A stretch of DNA of 64,000 nt, from positions 1-64,000 of the forward strand of contig NZ_JABAII010000014.1 of the NCBI RefSeq assembly GCF_012641405.1, given 5' to 3'. Positions 19,022-28,462 of this stretch are shown in pieces. The translations under genes were made by a program, and so were the position numbers. Within the stretch, counting starts at the first letter, position 1. Every line of letters starts with the position of its first letter. The notes under the pieces are model-generated. The model had not been told where the DNA came from and searched no databases. It worked only from the letters and a program-made list of their open reading frames with translations. This DNA is from Rhizobium sp. P40RR-XXII. GTDB taxonomy: Bacteria > Pseudomonadota > Alphaproteobacteria > Rhizobiales > Rhizobiaceae.

Positions 19022-20476
19022 GTGAACCGGTTTGTAAAATTGAGTTTTGTCCTGGCAATGACTGCCACCGTGTCCGTGCTCGCGCTCACCGACGCGCAGG
19101 CACAATATTATCGCAGCGGAAACGGCAACACGGTTCTCGTCACTCCCGATGGCCGGATCCTCGATCAATACCCTTACGGCGGTGGATATTCCATGGCACG
19201 TGACGGACGCGGCCGACGGGTTCTGATCGATGCCTACGGCAATGTCGTTGCCACGGAGATGAAGGCAAGTACCTATTATCCTCGCGCGCCGGCTCGCGGC
19301 GCTTATAGCGATAATGGGGACGACAACGGCGGCCGCTATGGCGACACGCAGCTTTCCAACAACGGCGGGTACCAGGATTATCGCCGCTATCGCACCGACA
19401 GCTACGGCAATTACGACGGCGACGATCAGCAGGATCGTGGCGTCGTGACCGGCGGTATTCCGCGCGACAGCGATATTCAGCGCCAGCCGCTCGACAGTCA
19501 GCCCCTGCCGGGCAGGAACCAGGGCCAGACGAACCAGAACGGCAGCGATTATGCCTCGATAGATCCGCAGCAGGGTGCACCGGATATCGTCGACAAGCCG
19601 CCGGCCGAGCCCGTCATCACGCTCAAGGGCAAGTCGAAGATGGAGATTACCGCGCTTGAGGTCTTCCTCTCGCGGCAAGGCATTTCGCCCGGCGCTATCG
19701 ACGGCCGCATGGGCGCCAACGTTACCAAGGCGATCTATGCCTATCAGCAGATGACCGGCCAGACCCTCGATCCGAACAATACCGACGCAATCCTCGAGCA
19801 GCTGCGCATGTCCGGTGGCATGCCAATCATCAACTACACGATTACGGCCGCCGACGCCGCCGGCCCTTATGTTGCATCGATCCCGGAAGATTATGCGGCA
19901 AAATCACAGATGCCCTCCCTCGGCTATACGTCGACGACCGAAATGCTGGCGGAGCGCTTTCATATGGATGAAGGCTACCTGAAGGCGCTCAATCCCGGTG
20001 TCGATTTCACCGTGCCGGGCAGCACCATCAAGGTCGTCAATACCGGTCCCAGCAAGACCGGTGCCGTCGCCAAGATCCTGGCGGACAAGGGCCGCAAGCA
20101 GGTTTTCGCCTATGACGCCAACGGCACCCTGATCGCGGCCTATCCGGCCAGCATCGGCTCCGCCGACACGCCCTCACCGTCCGGCACGGTCACGGTCGAG
20201 CGCGTCGCCTTCAATCCGGGCTATACCTACAATCCGAAGATCAACTTCCAGCAGGCCGGAAACGACAAGATCCTAAACATTCCTCCTGGCCCGAACGGCC
20301 CGGTCGGTACGGTGTGGATGGCCCTGTCGAAGCCAACTTACGGCATCCACGGCACGCCCGATCCCTCACGGATCGGCAAGACGCAGAGCCATGGTTGCGT
20401 GCGCCTCACCAACTGGGATGCCACGGAGCTCGCCAAGATGGTCAAGCCGGGCGTCGTCGTCGAATTCGTCGATTGA
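19022..20476 (+). CDS. L,D-transpeptidase (YkuD) with peptidoglycan-binding domain
   Basis: A 484-residue periplasmic protein: signal peptide (about 1-27, ending AQA), a low-complexity Tyr/Gly/Asp/Gln-rich stretch (about 30-190), a peptidoglycan_binding_1 domain (about 200-260) and a YkuD catalytic domain with SHGCVRL, Cys459. It forms 3-3 cross-links or links proteins to peptidoglycan. The GTG at 19022 follows GAGGA and starts the signal peptide directly; an ATG at 18980 would add 14 hydrophilic residues. Bases 18807-19021 hold only an AT-rich promoter-like stretch. Confidence 0.9.
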   Translation: MNRFVKLSFVLAMTATVSVLALTDAQAQYYRSGNGNTVLVTPDGRILDQYPYGGGYSMARDGRGRRVLIDAYGNVVATEMKASTYYPRAPARGAYSDNGDDNGGRYGDTQLSNNGGYQDYRRYRTDSYGNYDGDDQQDRGVVTGGIPRDSDIQRQPLDSQPLPGRNQGQTNQNGSDYASIDPQQGAPDIVDKPPAEPVITLKGKSKMEITALEVFLSRQGISPGAIDGRMGANVTKAIYAYQQMTGQTLDPNNTDAILEQLRMSGGMPIINYTITAADAAGPYVASIPEDYAAKSQMPSLGYTSTTEMLAERFHMDEGYLKALNPGVDFTVPGSTIKVVNTGPSKTGAVAKILADKGRKQVFAYDANGTLIAAYPASIGSADTPSPSGTVTVERVAFNPGYTYNPKINFQQAGNDKILNIPPGPNGPVGTVWMALSKPTYGIHGTPDPSRIGKTQSHGCVRLTNWDATELAKMVKPGVVVEFVD

Positions 20477-20497
20477 CTACCAGACATAGCTTCAATG

Positions 20498-20530
20498 AAA
20501 AAAGCCGCCGAAACACTCGGCGGCTTTTTT
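20498..20530. terminator. Strong bidirectional terminator after the L,D-transpeptidase gene
   Basis: A perfect 14-base-pair stem AAAAAAGCCGCCGA/TCGGCGGCTTTTTT with a 5-base loop AACAC. It separates the plus-strand transpeptidase gene from the convergent alcohol dehydrogenase. Confidence 0.95.
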
Positions 20531-20587
20531 GTTTGTCTTACGCACTGCTAGATGCATCCACCGCATAGAGAAGGCGGGGACAGCTTA

Positions 20588-21736
20588 TCAGAAGCAATCC
20601 CTGAATAGCGCCCTGGTATTTTCCAAGGTCATCGGTACCGGATTGCCGCCGGCGCTTGGGTCTTCGATCGCCATCGCGGAGAGTTCGTCGATCCGGTCTG
20701 GTGCGATGCCCATGGCAGAGAGGCTTTCCGGCACGCCGAGTTCCGAACGCAGCTGCAGCACATATTCATAGAAGCCGTCAAAGCCACCGGCGATGCCGAG
20801 ATAAGCTGCGGCACGCGCGATCTTGTCTTCGATGGCCTTGCGGTTGAAGCGCAGGACGGCCGGCATGACGACGGCATTGGTCATGCCGTGATGGGTGTTG
20901 TAGACGGCGCCGATCGGATGCGACAGCGCGTGAATGGCGCCAAGACCCTTTTGGAAGGCAACGGCGCCCATGGCGGCTGCACTCATCATGTTGGCGCGCG
21001 CTTCGAGATCCGTCCCCTCGCGATAGGCGCGCGGCAGGAATTCCTTGACGAGCCGCATGCCTTCCAGCGCGATACCGGCCGACATCGGATGATAGAACGG
21101 CGAGGAATAAGCTTCCAGGCAATGAGCGAAAGCGTCCATGCCGGTGCCGGCAGTGATAACCTTCGGCATGCCGACGGTCAGCTCCGCATCGGCGATGACG
21201 ACGCCCGGCAGGAACTTCGGATGGAAGATGATCTTCTTCACATGTGTCGCGGAATTGGTGATGACGCTGGCGCGGCCGACTTCCGAACCGGTGCCGGCGG
21301 TCGTCGGCACCGCGACGATCGGCGCAATGCCTTCGACGCTGGCGCGGGTCCACCAGTCGCCGATATCTTCGAAATCCCAGACAGGGCGCGTCTGGCCGGC
21401 CATGAAGGCGACGCACTTGCCGAGATCGAGGCCGGAGCCACCGCCGAAGGCAACGACGCCATCATGCCCGCCGTCCTTGAAGGCCTTCACGCCGGCTTCG
21501 AGGTTCTTTTCATTCGGGTTCGGATCGACATCGGCAAATAGAGCCCGTCCAAGACCTGCATCCTCCAGAATGTCCAGGGCCGTCTTGGTGATCGCCATCG
21601 AGGCAAGTCCCCGATCGGTGATCAGAAGCGGCTTCTTCATGCCCAGGCTCTTGCAGGCGTCCGCGAGCTCCTTGATACGGCCACGGCCGAGCTTGAAGGC
21701 GTTCGGATAGCTCCAATTGGCTGAGATAGTGCTCAT
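20588..21736 (-). CDS. Iron-containing alcohol dehydrogenase
   Basis: A 382-residue group III alcohol dehydrogenase. The Rossmann part has GGGSGLDLGK (about residues 97-106) for NAD(P). The metal site histidines lie in the family signatures HCLEAYSSPFYHPMS and ALSHPIGAVYNTHHG. It oxidises an alcohol to an aldehyde or the reverse. It is the last gene of the minus-strand island and overlaps the upstream aldehyde dehydrogenase stop by four bases, so the two enzymes probably perform successive alcohol-aldehyde-acid steps. Confidence 0.9.
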   Translation of the reverse strand: MSTISANWSYPNAFKLGRGRIKELADACKSLGMKKPLLITDRGLASMAITKTALDILEDAGLGRALFADVDPNPNEKNLEAGVKAFKDGGHDGVVAFGGGSGLDLGKCVAFMAGQTRPVWDFEDIGDWWTRASVEGIAPIVAVPTTAGTGSEVGRASVITNSATHVKKIIFHPKFLPGVVIADAELTVGMPKVITAGTGMDAFAHCLEAYSSPFYHPMSAGIALEGMRLVKEFLPRAYREGTDLEARANMMSAAAMGAVAFQKGLGAIHALSHPIGAVYNTHHGMTNAVVMPAVLRFNRKAIEDKIARAAAYLGIAGGFDGFYEYVLQLRSELGVPESLSAMGIAPDRIDELSAMAIEDPSAGGNPVPMTLENTRALFRDCF

Positions 21737-23118
21737 GCTGTTACTTTCTTCAGGTGATAGGATTTCGGACGCGTCAGGTTATGGAAGCCGATGATCGACA
21801 GCGAGCCACCACGACCGGTTTCCTTGACGCCGGTCCAGCAAAGCGCCGGATCGAGATAATCGGCGCGGTTCATGAAGACGGTGCCGGTTTCGATGTCGCG
21901 GCCGAGGCGCGAGGCGCGCTCGACATCTTTGGTCCAGAGCGATGCCGTCAGGCCGTAGGGGCTGTCATTCATCAGTTCCAGCGCTTGCACATCGCTCTTC
22001 ACCTTCATGATGCCGACGGCCGGGCCGAAGGTCTCTTCCCGCATGAAGGCCATGGAATGATCGACATTGACGAGGATCTGCGGCGCGAGATAGGCGCCGC
22101 CGTCATCGGCCGGAAACAGCTTGGGATCGACCAGCGCCTTGGCGCCCTTGGCGACGGCATCGGCGATCTGTTCGCGCACCACCTTGGCAAAGCGCTTGTG
22201 CGCCATCGGTCCGAGCGACGTCTCGGGATCGAGCGGATTGCCGAGCTTGTAGTTCGAAACCCATGCGACCGACTTTTCCACGAAGCTGTCGTAGAGCGAT
22301 TCATGCACATAGATGCGCTCGATACCGCAGCAGCACTGGCCGGAATTGTATGTCGCCCCATCCATCAGCGTATCGACGGCGGCGTCGAGATCGGCATCCT
22401 CCATCACATAGCCCGGATCCTTGCCGCCAAGCTCCAGTCCGAGACTGGTGAAGGTGCCGGCAGCGGCGCGCTCGATCGATCGCCCGCCTTCGACCGAGCC
22501 CGTGAAGTTGACGAAGTTAAAGCTTCCGGTTGCGATCAGCGCCGAAGTCGTTTCGTGATCGAGGAAGACATTCTGGAAGACATCGGCGGGAACGCCCACC
22601 TCGACGAAAGCCTGAACAAGCCGCTCGCCAACCAGCAGCGTCTGGCTCGCGTGCTTGAGAATGACAGTATTGCCGGCCATCAGTGCCGGGGCGACCGTGT
22701 TGATCGCCGTCATATAAGGATAGTTCCAGGGTGCGATGACGAAGACAACGCCGTGCGGCTCGCGCTCGATACGGCGGGCAAAATTCGCGCTGTCCTCGAC
22801 AACCAAGGGCGCCAGTGCGTCTGCAGCGATGGAAGCCACATAGTTGGAGCGCTCGTTGAAGCCGCGATACTCACCGCCATACTTGATCGGGCGGCCCATC
22901 TGCCAGGCAAGTTCGGGTACGACCACATCGGCCATCTCATTGAGCCGGGCGACACCCTTCAGCACGAGCTGGACGCGATCTTCCAGCGGGCGACGCGCCC
23001 AATCCTTCTGTGCCTTGCGTGCACGGGCCACCACTTCCTTGGCTGCATCCAGCGACAAGGCCGGACGTTCGGCATAAACCTCTCCATTTACCGGGGAGAC
23101 GCATGTGATCATGGTCAT
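21733..23118 (-). CDS. NAD(P)-dependent aldehyde dehydrogenase
   Basis: A 461-residue enzyme of the ALDH superfamily with the general base Glu229 in LELGGKDPG and the catalytic cysteine Cys263 in GQCCCGIER. APWNYP near residues 129-134 marks the cofactor site. AGGA lies eight bases before the ATG at 23118. Coupled by a 4-base overlap to the alcohol dehydrogenase and 123 bases downstream of the glutamine-synthetase-like gene, so the likely substrate is an aldehyde made within this pathway, perhaps still gamma-glutamylated. Confidence 0.9.
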   Translation of the reverse strand: MTMITCVSPVNGEVYAERPALSLDAAKEVVARARKAQKDWARRPLEDRVQLVLKGVARLNEMADVVVPELAWQMGRPIKYGGEYRGFNERSNYVASIAADALAPLVVEDSANFARRIEREPHGVVFVIAPWNYPYMTAINTVAPALMAGNTVILKHASQTLLVGERLVQAFVEVGVPADVFQNVFLDHETTSALIATGSFNFVNFTGSVEGGRSIERAAAGTFTSLGLELGGKDPGYVMEDADLDAAVDTLMDGATYNSGQCCCGIERIYVHESLYDSFVEKSVAWVSNYKLGNPLDPETSLGPMAHKRFAKVVREQIADAVAKGAKALVDPKLFPADDGGAYLAPQILVNVDHSMAFMREETFGPAVGIMKVKSDVQALELMNDSPYGLTASLWTKDVERASRLGRDIETGTVFMNRADYLDPALCWTGVKETGRGGSLSIIGFHNLTRPKSYHLKKVTA

Positions 23119-23241
23119 GATCGAATTCCTGTTTTCTTCGTCATCAATTGATTTGCCGGATGTCCCGCAACCGCAAAAAACATCCTGGCGCCCCGCCCGA
23201 TCATAGAATGAAAATCGGGCATGAGGCAGATCGCAAAAGCC

Positions 23242-24609
23242 TTACGCTCTTTCGAATCCGCGCGCCACTTCCCAATCGGTGACGCGACGATCGTACTCCT
23301 CCTGCTCCCATTCGGCGGCGCGAGTATAGTGATCAATGACGTCGTCGCCGAAGGCGGTGCGCAGCATCTTCGAAGTCGTCAGGGCCGTGGCGGCATCCCG
23401 CAAGGTGCGCGGTATCTCGCGAACTTCGCGCGCGCCGTAAGCATCGCCGACGAAGGGCGCTTCGAGTTCGAGCTTGTTTTCAATACCGGCAATGCCGGCG
23501 GCGATCAGAGCCGCAAAAGCCAGGTAAGGATTAAGGTCCGAGCCGCCAACGCGGCACTCGATGCGGATCGACTTGGTATCCTCGCCGCAGAGGCGATAGC
23601 CGGCCGTGCGATTGTCCTTGCTCCAGATCGCCTTGGTCGGCGCAAAGGTGCCGGCCATGAAGCGCTTGTAGGAATTGATATAGGGCGCCAGGAAGTAGGT
23701 GATTTCGCTGGCATGGGTCAAAAGCCCGGCGACATAGTGCGTCATCATCGGCGACATGCCGTATTTGCCGCCCTCCTCGAAGAACATCGGGCTCTTGCCG
23801 TCGACGCTCCACAGCGACTGGTGGATATGCGAGGAACTGCCGGCAGCGCTATAGTTCCACTTCGCCAGGAAGGTGATGGCCTTGCCCTTAGACCAGGCGA
23901 TCTCCTTGCAGCCATTCTTGATGATGGCATGGCGGTCGGCCATATCAAGCGCATCAGCGTAGCGGACGTTGATTTCCTCCTGCCCCGCCGAGGCCTCGCC
24001 CTTCGAATTTTCCACCGGTATGCCCGCGCCCTGGAGGCCGGTGCGGATCGCCCGCATCACCTCTTCTTCCTTGGTGGTCTGGAAGATGTGGTAGTCCTCG
24101 TTATAGCCGCTGGCGAGCTTCATGTTGCGATAGCCGGCTTCGCGCGCGCTGTCATAGCTCTGGTCGAACAGGAAGAATTCGAGCTCCGAGGCCATGTAGG
24201 CCTTGAGACCCATAGCTTCCAACCGCTTCACCTGCTTCTTCAGGATGGCGCGCGGGGAGTGCGGCACTTCTTCGTGGGTATGGTGGTCGAGCACATCGCA
24301 AAGGACGAGCGCCGTGCCATCGAGCCAGGGTATGCGACGGAGTGTGGCGAGATCGGGCTTCATCGTATAGTCGCCATAGCCCTTCTCCCAGCTCGTCGAC
24401 TTGTAGCCGGAGACCGTTTCCATCTCGATATCGGTCGCCTGCAGATAGTTGCAGCTATGCGTTTCCTTCCAGGCGCTTTCGATGAAAAATTCCGCCTGGA
24501 AGCGTTTGCCCATCAACCGGCCCTGCATGTCAACCTGACATGCCAGGACCGTGTCGATGCGCCCTTCGGCCACATCTCGTCTGAGGTCGTCGAACGTATA
24601 GCTGCTCAT
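23242..24609 (-). CDS. Glutamine-synthetase-family gamma-glutamyl ligase (GlnT/PuuA-like)
   Basis: A 455-residue protein with the full glutamine synthetase fold. The acidic metal box ASELEFFLF (about 132-140), EASAGQEEINV, the ATP-site histidine in SSHIHQSLW and the RIECRVGGSDLNPYLA region are all present. It lacks the adenylylation-site sequence of GlnA and resembles the catabolic branch that couples glutamate to amines. The gene setting (permease, alcohol and aldehyde dehydrogenases, amidohydrolase) supports amine gamma-glutamylation rather than ammonia assimilation. The ATG at 24609 follows AGGCGGA. Confidence 0.87.
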   Translation of the reverse strand: MSSYTFDDLRRDVAEGRIDTVLACQVDMQGRLMGKRFQAEFFIESAWKETHSCNYLQATDIEMETVSGYKSTSWEKGYGDYTMKPDLATLRRIPWLDGTALVLCDVLDHHTHEEVPHSPRAILKKQVKRLEAMGLKAYMASELEFFLFDQSYDSAREAGYRNMKLASGYNEDYHIFQTTKEEEVMRAIRTGLQGAGIPVENSKGEASAGQEEINVRYADALDMADRHAIIKNGCKEIAWSKGKAITFLAKWNYSAAGSSSHIHQSLWSVDGKSPMFFEEGGKYGMSPMMTHYVAGLLTHASEITYFLAPYINSYKRFMAGTFAPTKAIWSKDNRTAGYRLCGEDTKSIRIECRVGGSDLNPYLAFAALIAAGIAGIENKLELEAPFVGDAYGAREVREIPRTLRDAATALTTSKMLRTAFGDDVIDHYTRAAEWEQEEYDRRVTDWEVARGFERA

Positions 24610-24757
24610 AATTTGGTCCGCCTGAACAATGAATTGAAACATCGGCCTGTCGAACAATGCTGCCGCTCGGAAATTAATCCGCGCTCCGCAGCCTTGTCGT
24701 TACCGGAGAGAGGGGCCGCAGGTCTGCGACCCCATTGCTTGGAAGAATTTGCCGCGC

Positions 24758-26329
24758 TCAGTTCTCGCCGACGGCGGCTTCCGCTGCCGCGATCTCGGCC
24801 TTGCGCTTGGCAATCGCGTCGCCGATCGGCGGGCCTTTGAAGCGGCGGCGCTCGAAACCGAACCAGACGACGGCAGTCAGCGCGAGGAAGCCAACGGTGA
24901 TGATACCGGCCCAGTCGTTCGGCGGCTGGATGCCGAGCACGAAGATGATGATCATCGCGATGATCGACAGCACGGCAAACAGCTTGAACAGCCCTTCCCC
25001 GAGGTTCCACGGACCCATCTTGTCCCACTTCGCTGTACCCCACGCGAAGAGACCAAGCGTGATCGGGATCGCGAAGGAGAAGAACAGGAAGATGACGGTG
25101 CACGAGACGACGATGGTGTAAACTGGCGTATCGCCGATCGACGCCAGTGACGACCCCCAGACGAACAGGACGGAAAGAACGGATCCGGTCCAGATCGCAG
25201 CGACGGGCGTGCGGTATTTCGGGCTCACGCGTGAGAGAGCCTTGGAGGCCGGAAGGCCACCATCACGCGAGAAGGCGAAGATCATGCGCGAAACCGAGGT
25301 CACGGTTGCAAGACCGCATAGCCACTGGCTGATGAAGATCAGCAGGTACAGGATGTCCTTGACGATGGGATTGACCCGGGCATCCATCGCCCAGAAGAAC
25401 ACGTTCCAACCCTGCTTGGCGGCATCGTCCATGTTCGGCAGCATCAGCACGAACGAGCAAAGCATGATGTAGCCGAACAATGCCGACCAGAGAACGGACG
25501 CCACCATGCCGCGCGGAACGGAATGAGCGGCCTTCACGGTTTCTTCCGAGGTGTGAGCCGAGGCGTCATACCCGGTGATCGTATAGATCGGCAGCAGGAG
25601 GCCCAGCGCGAAGACCCAGAAGGTCGAGACCTGCGGCCAGACCGGCGCACCCGTTGCCGAACCGTCGGCGGCGACCGTCGCCAGGCCGGAATAGTTGGTA
25701 AACGTGAAAAGCCGGGCGAATTCATAGGAAGGTGCGGCAACCAGGCACACGACCGCAAGGGCGACGGAAGTCGCAAAGATGAGGTAGCCGGAAAAGTCCG
25801 TGAGCTTCGCTGTCAGACCGATACCCATATGGTTGACGAGTGCCTGAAGGCCGGTGATGACCACCAGGAACAGGATGCGCACCGGCGTGGTGTCGGTCAT
25901 GTTGAAATAGCCGCCGAAAGCACCCACGAAGAAATAATAGGTGCCGACATTGATGGCGCCGAGCACGGTGACGAGGCCGAGCAGGTTGAACCAGGCGGTC
26001 AGCCAGCCGGTGAAGCGATTGCCGAGGATCGAGCCCCAGTGATAAAGGCCGCCCGCCGTCGGATAGGCCGAGCTGATCTGTGCCATTGCTATGGCGAAAA
26101 CGAGCGATATGAAGCAGCCGACCGGCCAGCCGATGCCGATCGCGGCGCCGCCGGCGCCTGATGTCGCCTGGGCGAGCGAATTGATACCACCCGAAAGAAT
26201 GCAGATGATCGAGAAGGACACGGCGAAATTCGAGAATGAACTCATGCGCCGTTCCAGCTCCTGGGCGTAGCCCATGGAGTGCAGGATCTGGACATCCTGC
26301 TTCTTGTCTAACTCTGAATAATCAGACAT
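24758..26329 (-). CDS. APC-superfamily amino acid/amine permease
   Basis: A 523-residue inner-membrane protein with about 12 hydrophobic segments. The sequence GGLYHWGSILG after TM2 and TGYDASAHTSEET in the middle are hallmarks of the amino acid/choline (GABA permease-like) branch. The cytoplasmic C-terminus is basic and alanine/glutamate-rich. GGGGGAA precedes the ATG at 26329. It lies between the amidohydrolase and the ligase, so it is the likely uptake route for the amine or amino alcohol of this island. Confidence 0.88.
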   Translation of the reverse strand: MSDYSELDKKQDVQILHSMGYAQELERRMSSFSNFAVSFSIICILSGGINSLAQATSGAGGAAIGIGWPVGCFISLVFAIAMAQISSAYPTAGGLYHWGSILGNRFTGWLTAWFNLLGLVTVLGAINVGTYYFFVGAFGGYFNMTDTTPVRILFLVVITGLQALVNHMGIGLTAKLTDFSGYLIFATSVALAVVCLVAAPSYEFARLFTFTNYSGLATVAADGSATGAPVWPQVSTFWVFALGLLLPIYTITGYDASAHTSEETVKAAHSVPRGMVASVLWSALFGYIMLCSFVLMLPNMDDAAKQGWNVFFWAMDARVNPIVKDILYLLIFISQWLCGLATVTSVSRMIFAFSRDGGLPASKALSRVSPKYRTPVAAIWTGSVLSVLFVWGSSLASIGDTPVYTIVVSCTVIFLFFSFAIPITLGLFAWGTAKWDKMGPWNLGEGLFKLFAVLSIIAMIIIFVLGIQPPNDWAGIITVGFLALTAVVWFGFERRRFKGPPIGDAIAKRKAEIAAAEAAVGEN

Positions 26330-26453
26330 GCCATTCCCCCTAAAGCCCGGTTGTCCGCGGGATTGCGGAGAACCATGTGTCACATGAGCCGCTGGCTCTT
26401 GCCATGCGGCCCGATCGCAGTTGAACTGCTCCCCGGGGTCTTTTTCTTTATGC

Positions 26454-27221
26454 TCAGGCTTCCAGACTGCTCTGGAGAAGCCCCGTCAGATAATCGGCCA
26501 CGACCCCTTGGCCGACGTCATCGTGAATGAGGTCGTTGCGGACCTCGATCATTACATTATGCAGGCTATTGGCGATCCCATGCAGCTTCAGCGTATGGGT
26601 AACGCCGTCTTCAGGCCCGTAAGGCTGGTTGCGTTCGGTGCGGTAGAGCGGCGCTTCAGCTGCCGCATCCAGCATGCGATCGGCCAGCCAACGGTCCTCG
26701 TCATGCAGAATGCCAAGCTCCACCGCGCGCGGATTGCCATTATAGATCGGCGTGAAGCTGTGAATTGTCACGATCACGGTTTTTTGTCCGCGTTCGGCCC
26801 TTTCTTTCAACAGGGTCCTGATCCCGTCGTGGAACGGTATGTAAAGGCCTTGCGTGCGTGCGTGCCGGTCTGCCTCGTCCAGATGCTGATTGCCTGGGAT
26901 CGTATAGATTTCGCTCGTCTCCGGCATGGCGCCTGCACTTTCCGGCGGCCGGTTGCAATCATAGATCAGACGCGAGAAACGCTGAGAGACCAGCGTCGCA
27001 TTCAAGCTGGCGGACATTCTTCTTGCAACCGCCAGTGCGCCCGGATCCCAGGCAATATGACTGGAAAGCGCCTCGGCGGAAAGCCCGAGATCCCCGAAGC
27101 GCTCGGGGAGAGCGCGGGAAGCGTGCTCGCAGACAAGCAAAATCGCACTGCTTCCATCCGGCCTTTCGACCGAGACACAATCGCCATCCGCCTTCGTCAA
27201 AATGCCTTGCTGCGCAAGCAT
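26454..27221 (-). CDS. N-formylglutamate amidohydrolase-like enzyme
   Basis: A 255-residue protein of the N-formylglutamate amidohydrolase (HutG/FGase) family. LVCEHASRALP (about residues 29-39), DPGALAVARRMS and the VTIHSFTPIYNG metal-site region are present. The classical reaction frees glutamate from N-formylglutamate in histidine degradation, but no hut genes are near. In this setting it may instead release glutamate from a gamma-glutamylated intermediate; that is inference. It is the first gene of the minus-strand island and is divergent from the RpiR regulator. Confidence 0.82.
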   Translation of the reverse strand: MLAQQGILTKADGDCVSVERPDGSSAILLVCEHASRALPERFGDLGLSAEALSSHIAWDPGALAVARRMSASLNATLVSQRFSRLIYDCNRPPESAGAMPETSEIYTIPGNQHLDEADRHARTQGLYIPFHDGIRTLLKERAERGQKTVIVTIHSFTPIYNGNPRAVELGILHDEDRWLADRMLDAAAEAPLYRTERNQPYGPEDGVTHTLKLHGIANSLHNVMIEVRNDLIHDDVGQGVVADYLTGLLQSSLEA

Positions 27222-27324
27222 CGGAGACGCCCCATTGCCGATTAATAAAATCTTATAAGAAAAGAATTCTTCAGGTTTTTGCCGCTGTCAATCGAAAACT
27301 GAAATTATTTCTTCATTTGTGACA

Positions 27325-27354
27325 TTGACTCGAAATATGACAGCGTTGTTATAT
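27325..27354 (+). promoter_or_regulatory. Probable sigma-70-type promoter of the RpiR regulator gene
   Basis: TTGACT, an 18-base spacer and TTATAT lie 47 bases upstream of the GTG start, in the AT-rich divergent region 27222-27400. No transcription data. Confidence 0.45.
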
Positions 27355-27400
27355 CGTTGCAGGAAAGCGGCATAAGACCGTTCCGGGGAGCAAAAATCGA

Positions 27401-28273
27401 GTGAACACTGCGTCGAAGACAGTTTCTGACGTGATCAACGCGCGCTTCGAGACGCTGACGCGCGCCGAAAAGCAGCTCGCCAAGAGCCTGCTCGACAATT
27501 ATCCGGTTTCAGGGCTCGGCAGCATCACGACGGTTGCCGAAAATGCGCGCGTTTCGACGCCGACGGTCGCGCGCATGGTGCAGAAACTCGGATACAAGGG
27601 GTATCCGGACTTCCAGGCCCATCTTCATCAAGAGGTGGAAGCGACGATCTCCAACCCGCTGACGAAGCATGATCGCTGGGCATCGAACGCGCCAGGCACG
27701 CATATTCTCAATCGCTTCGCCGACGCCATCATGAATAATCTTCGCCAGACGCTTTCGGATATCGATGCCGCGACATTCGACGGCGTCGCTGCCCTGCTAT
27801 CCGAAAGAAAGCGTGGGCTCTATTTCGTCGGCGGACGCATCACGGGCGCGCTTGCCGAATATTTCTTCACCCATATGCAGGTCATCCGCCCGAACACGAC
27901 GCTGCTCTCCTCCAATTCCAGCACCTGGCCGCAATATGTTCTGAATATGAATCCAGGCGACCTGCTCGTGATCTTCGACATCAGGCGCTACGAGCAGGAA
28001 ATGGTCAATCTGGCAGCCGCCGCCCGCCGGCGCGGCGCCGAAATCATCGTCTTCACCGACCAGTGGGCCACACCGGCGGCCAAACATGCAAGACACACGT
28101 TCCGCGTGCAGATCGAGGCCCCCTCTGCCTGGGATTCGTCGGTCGTTACTCTCTTCATCGTCGAGGCCCTGATCGAGGCTGTTCAAAGCTCGACATGGGA
28201 TGAGACGAGCAAGCGCATGAAAACGCTCGAGGGCCTTTTTGAACAAACAAAATTGTTTCGCAAGCTGAGTTAA
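27401..28273 (+). CDS. MurR/RpiR-family transcriptional regulator
   Basis: A 290-residue protein with an N-terminal RpiR helix-turn-helix (about residues 1-80; ARVSTPTVARMVQKLGYKGY is the recognition region) and a C-terminal SIS domain (about 120-260) that normally senses a phosphosugar or similar ligand. It starts with GTG after GGGGAG. Placed between the divergent ligase/dehydrogenase island and the ABC importer, it most likely controls both. Which ligand it senses is unknown. Confidence 0.88.
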   Translation: MNTASKTVSDVINARFETLTRAEKQLAKSLLDNYPVSGLGSITTVAENARVSTPTVARMVQKLGYKGYPDFQAHLHQEVEATISNPLTKHDRWASNAPGTHILNRFADAIMNNLRQTLSDIDAATFDGVAALLSERKRGLYFVGGRITGALAEYFFTHMQVIRPNTTLLSSNSSTWPQYVLNMNPGDLLVIFDIRRYEQEMVNLAAAARRRGAEIIVFTDQWATPAAKHARHTFRVQIEAPSAWDSSVVTLFIVEALIEAVQSSTWDETSKRMKTLEGLFEQTKLFRKLS

Positions 28274-28462
28274 GAAGGAAGCGAAAGCATAAAATAACGT
28301 CTCGCGAAGCGATGTGAAATGCAGCGACTGTCATACTTGTTGATTAGAAGCAAAATCATCTTCGTTGTTAGCAAACGCAACGCTTTGAAACCGTCACACA
28401 ACCTTCATGTTACGTCATTAACAGCAACGCCAGACACTGAAAACCCAGAAGGAGGAAATGCA

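Noticed and set aside
21754..23151. 465-codon plus-strand frame opposite the aldehyde dehydrogenase
   Set aside because: Antisense shadow; the real gene has the catalytic Glu and Cys in place.
23221..24840. 539-codon plus-strand frame opposite the glutamine-synthetase-like gene
   Set aside because: Antisense shadow with no recognisable protein features.
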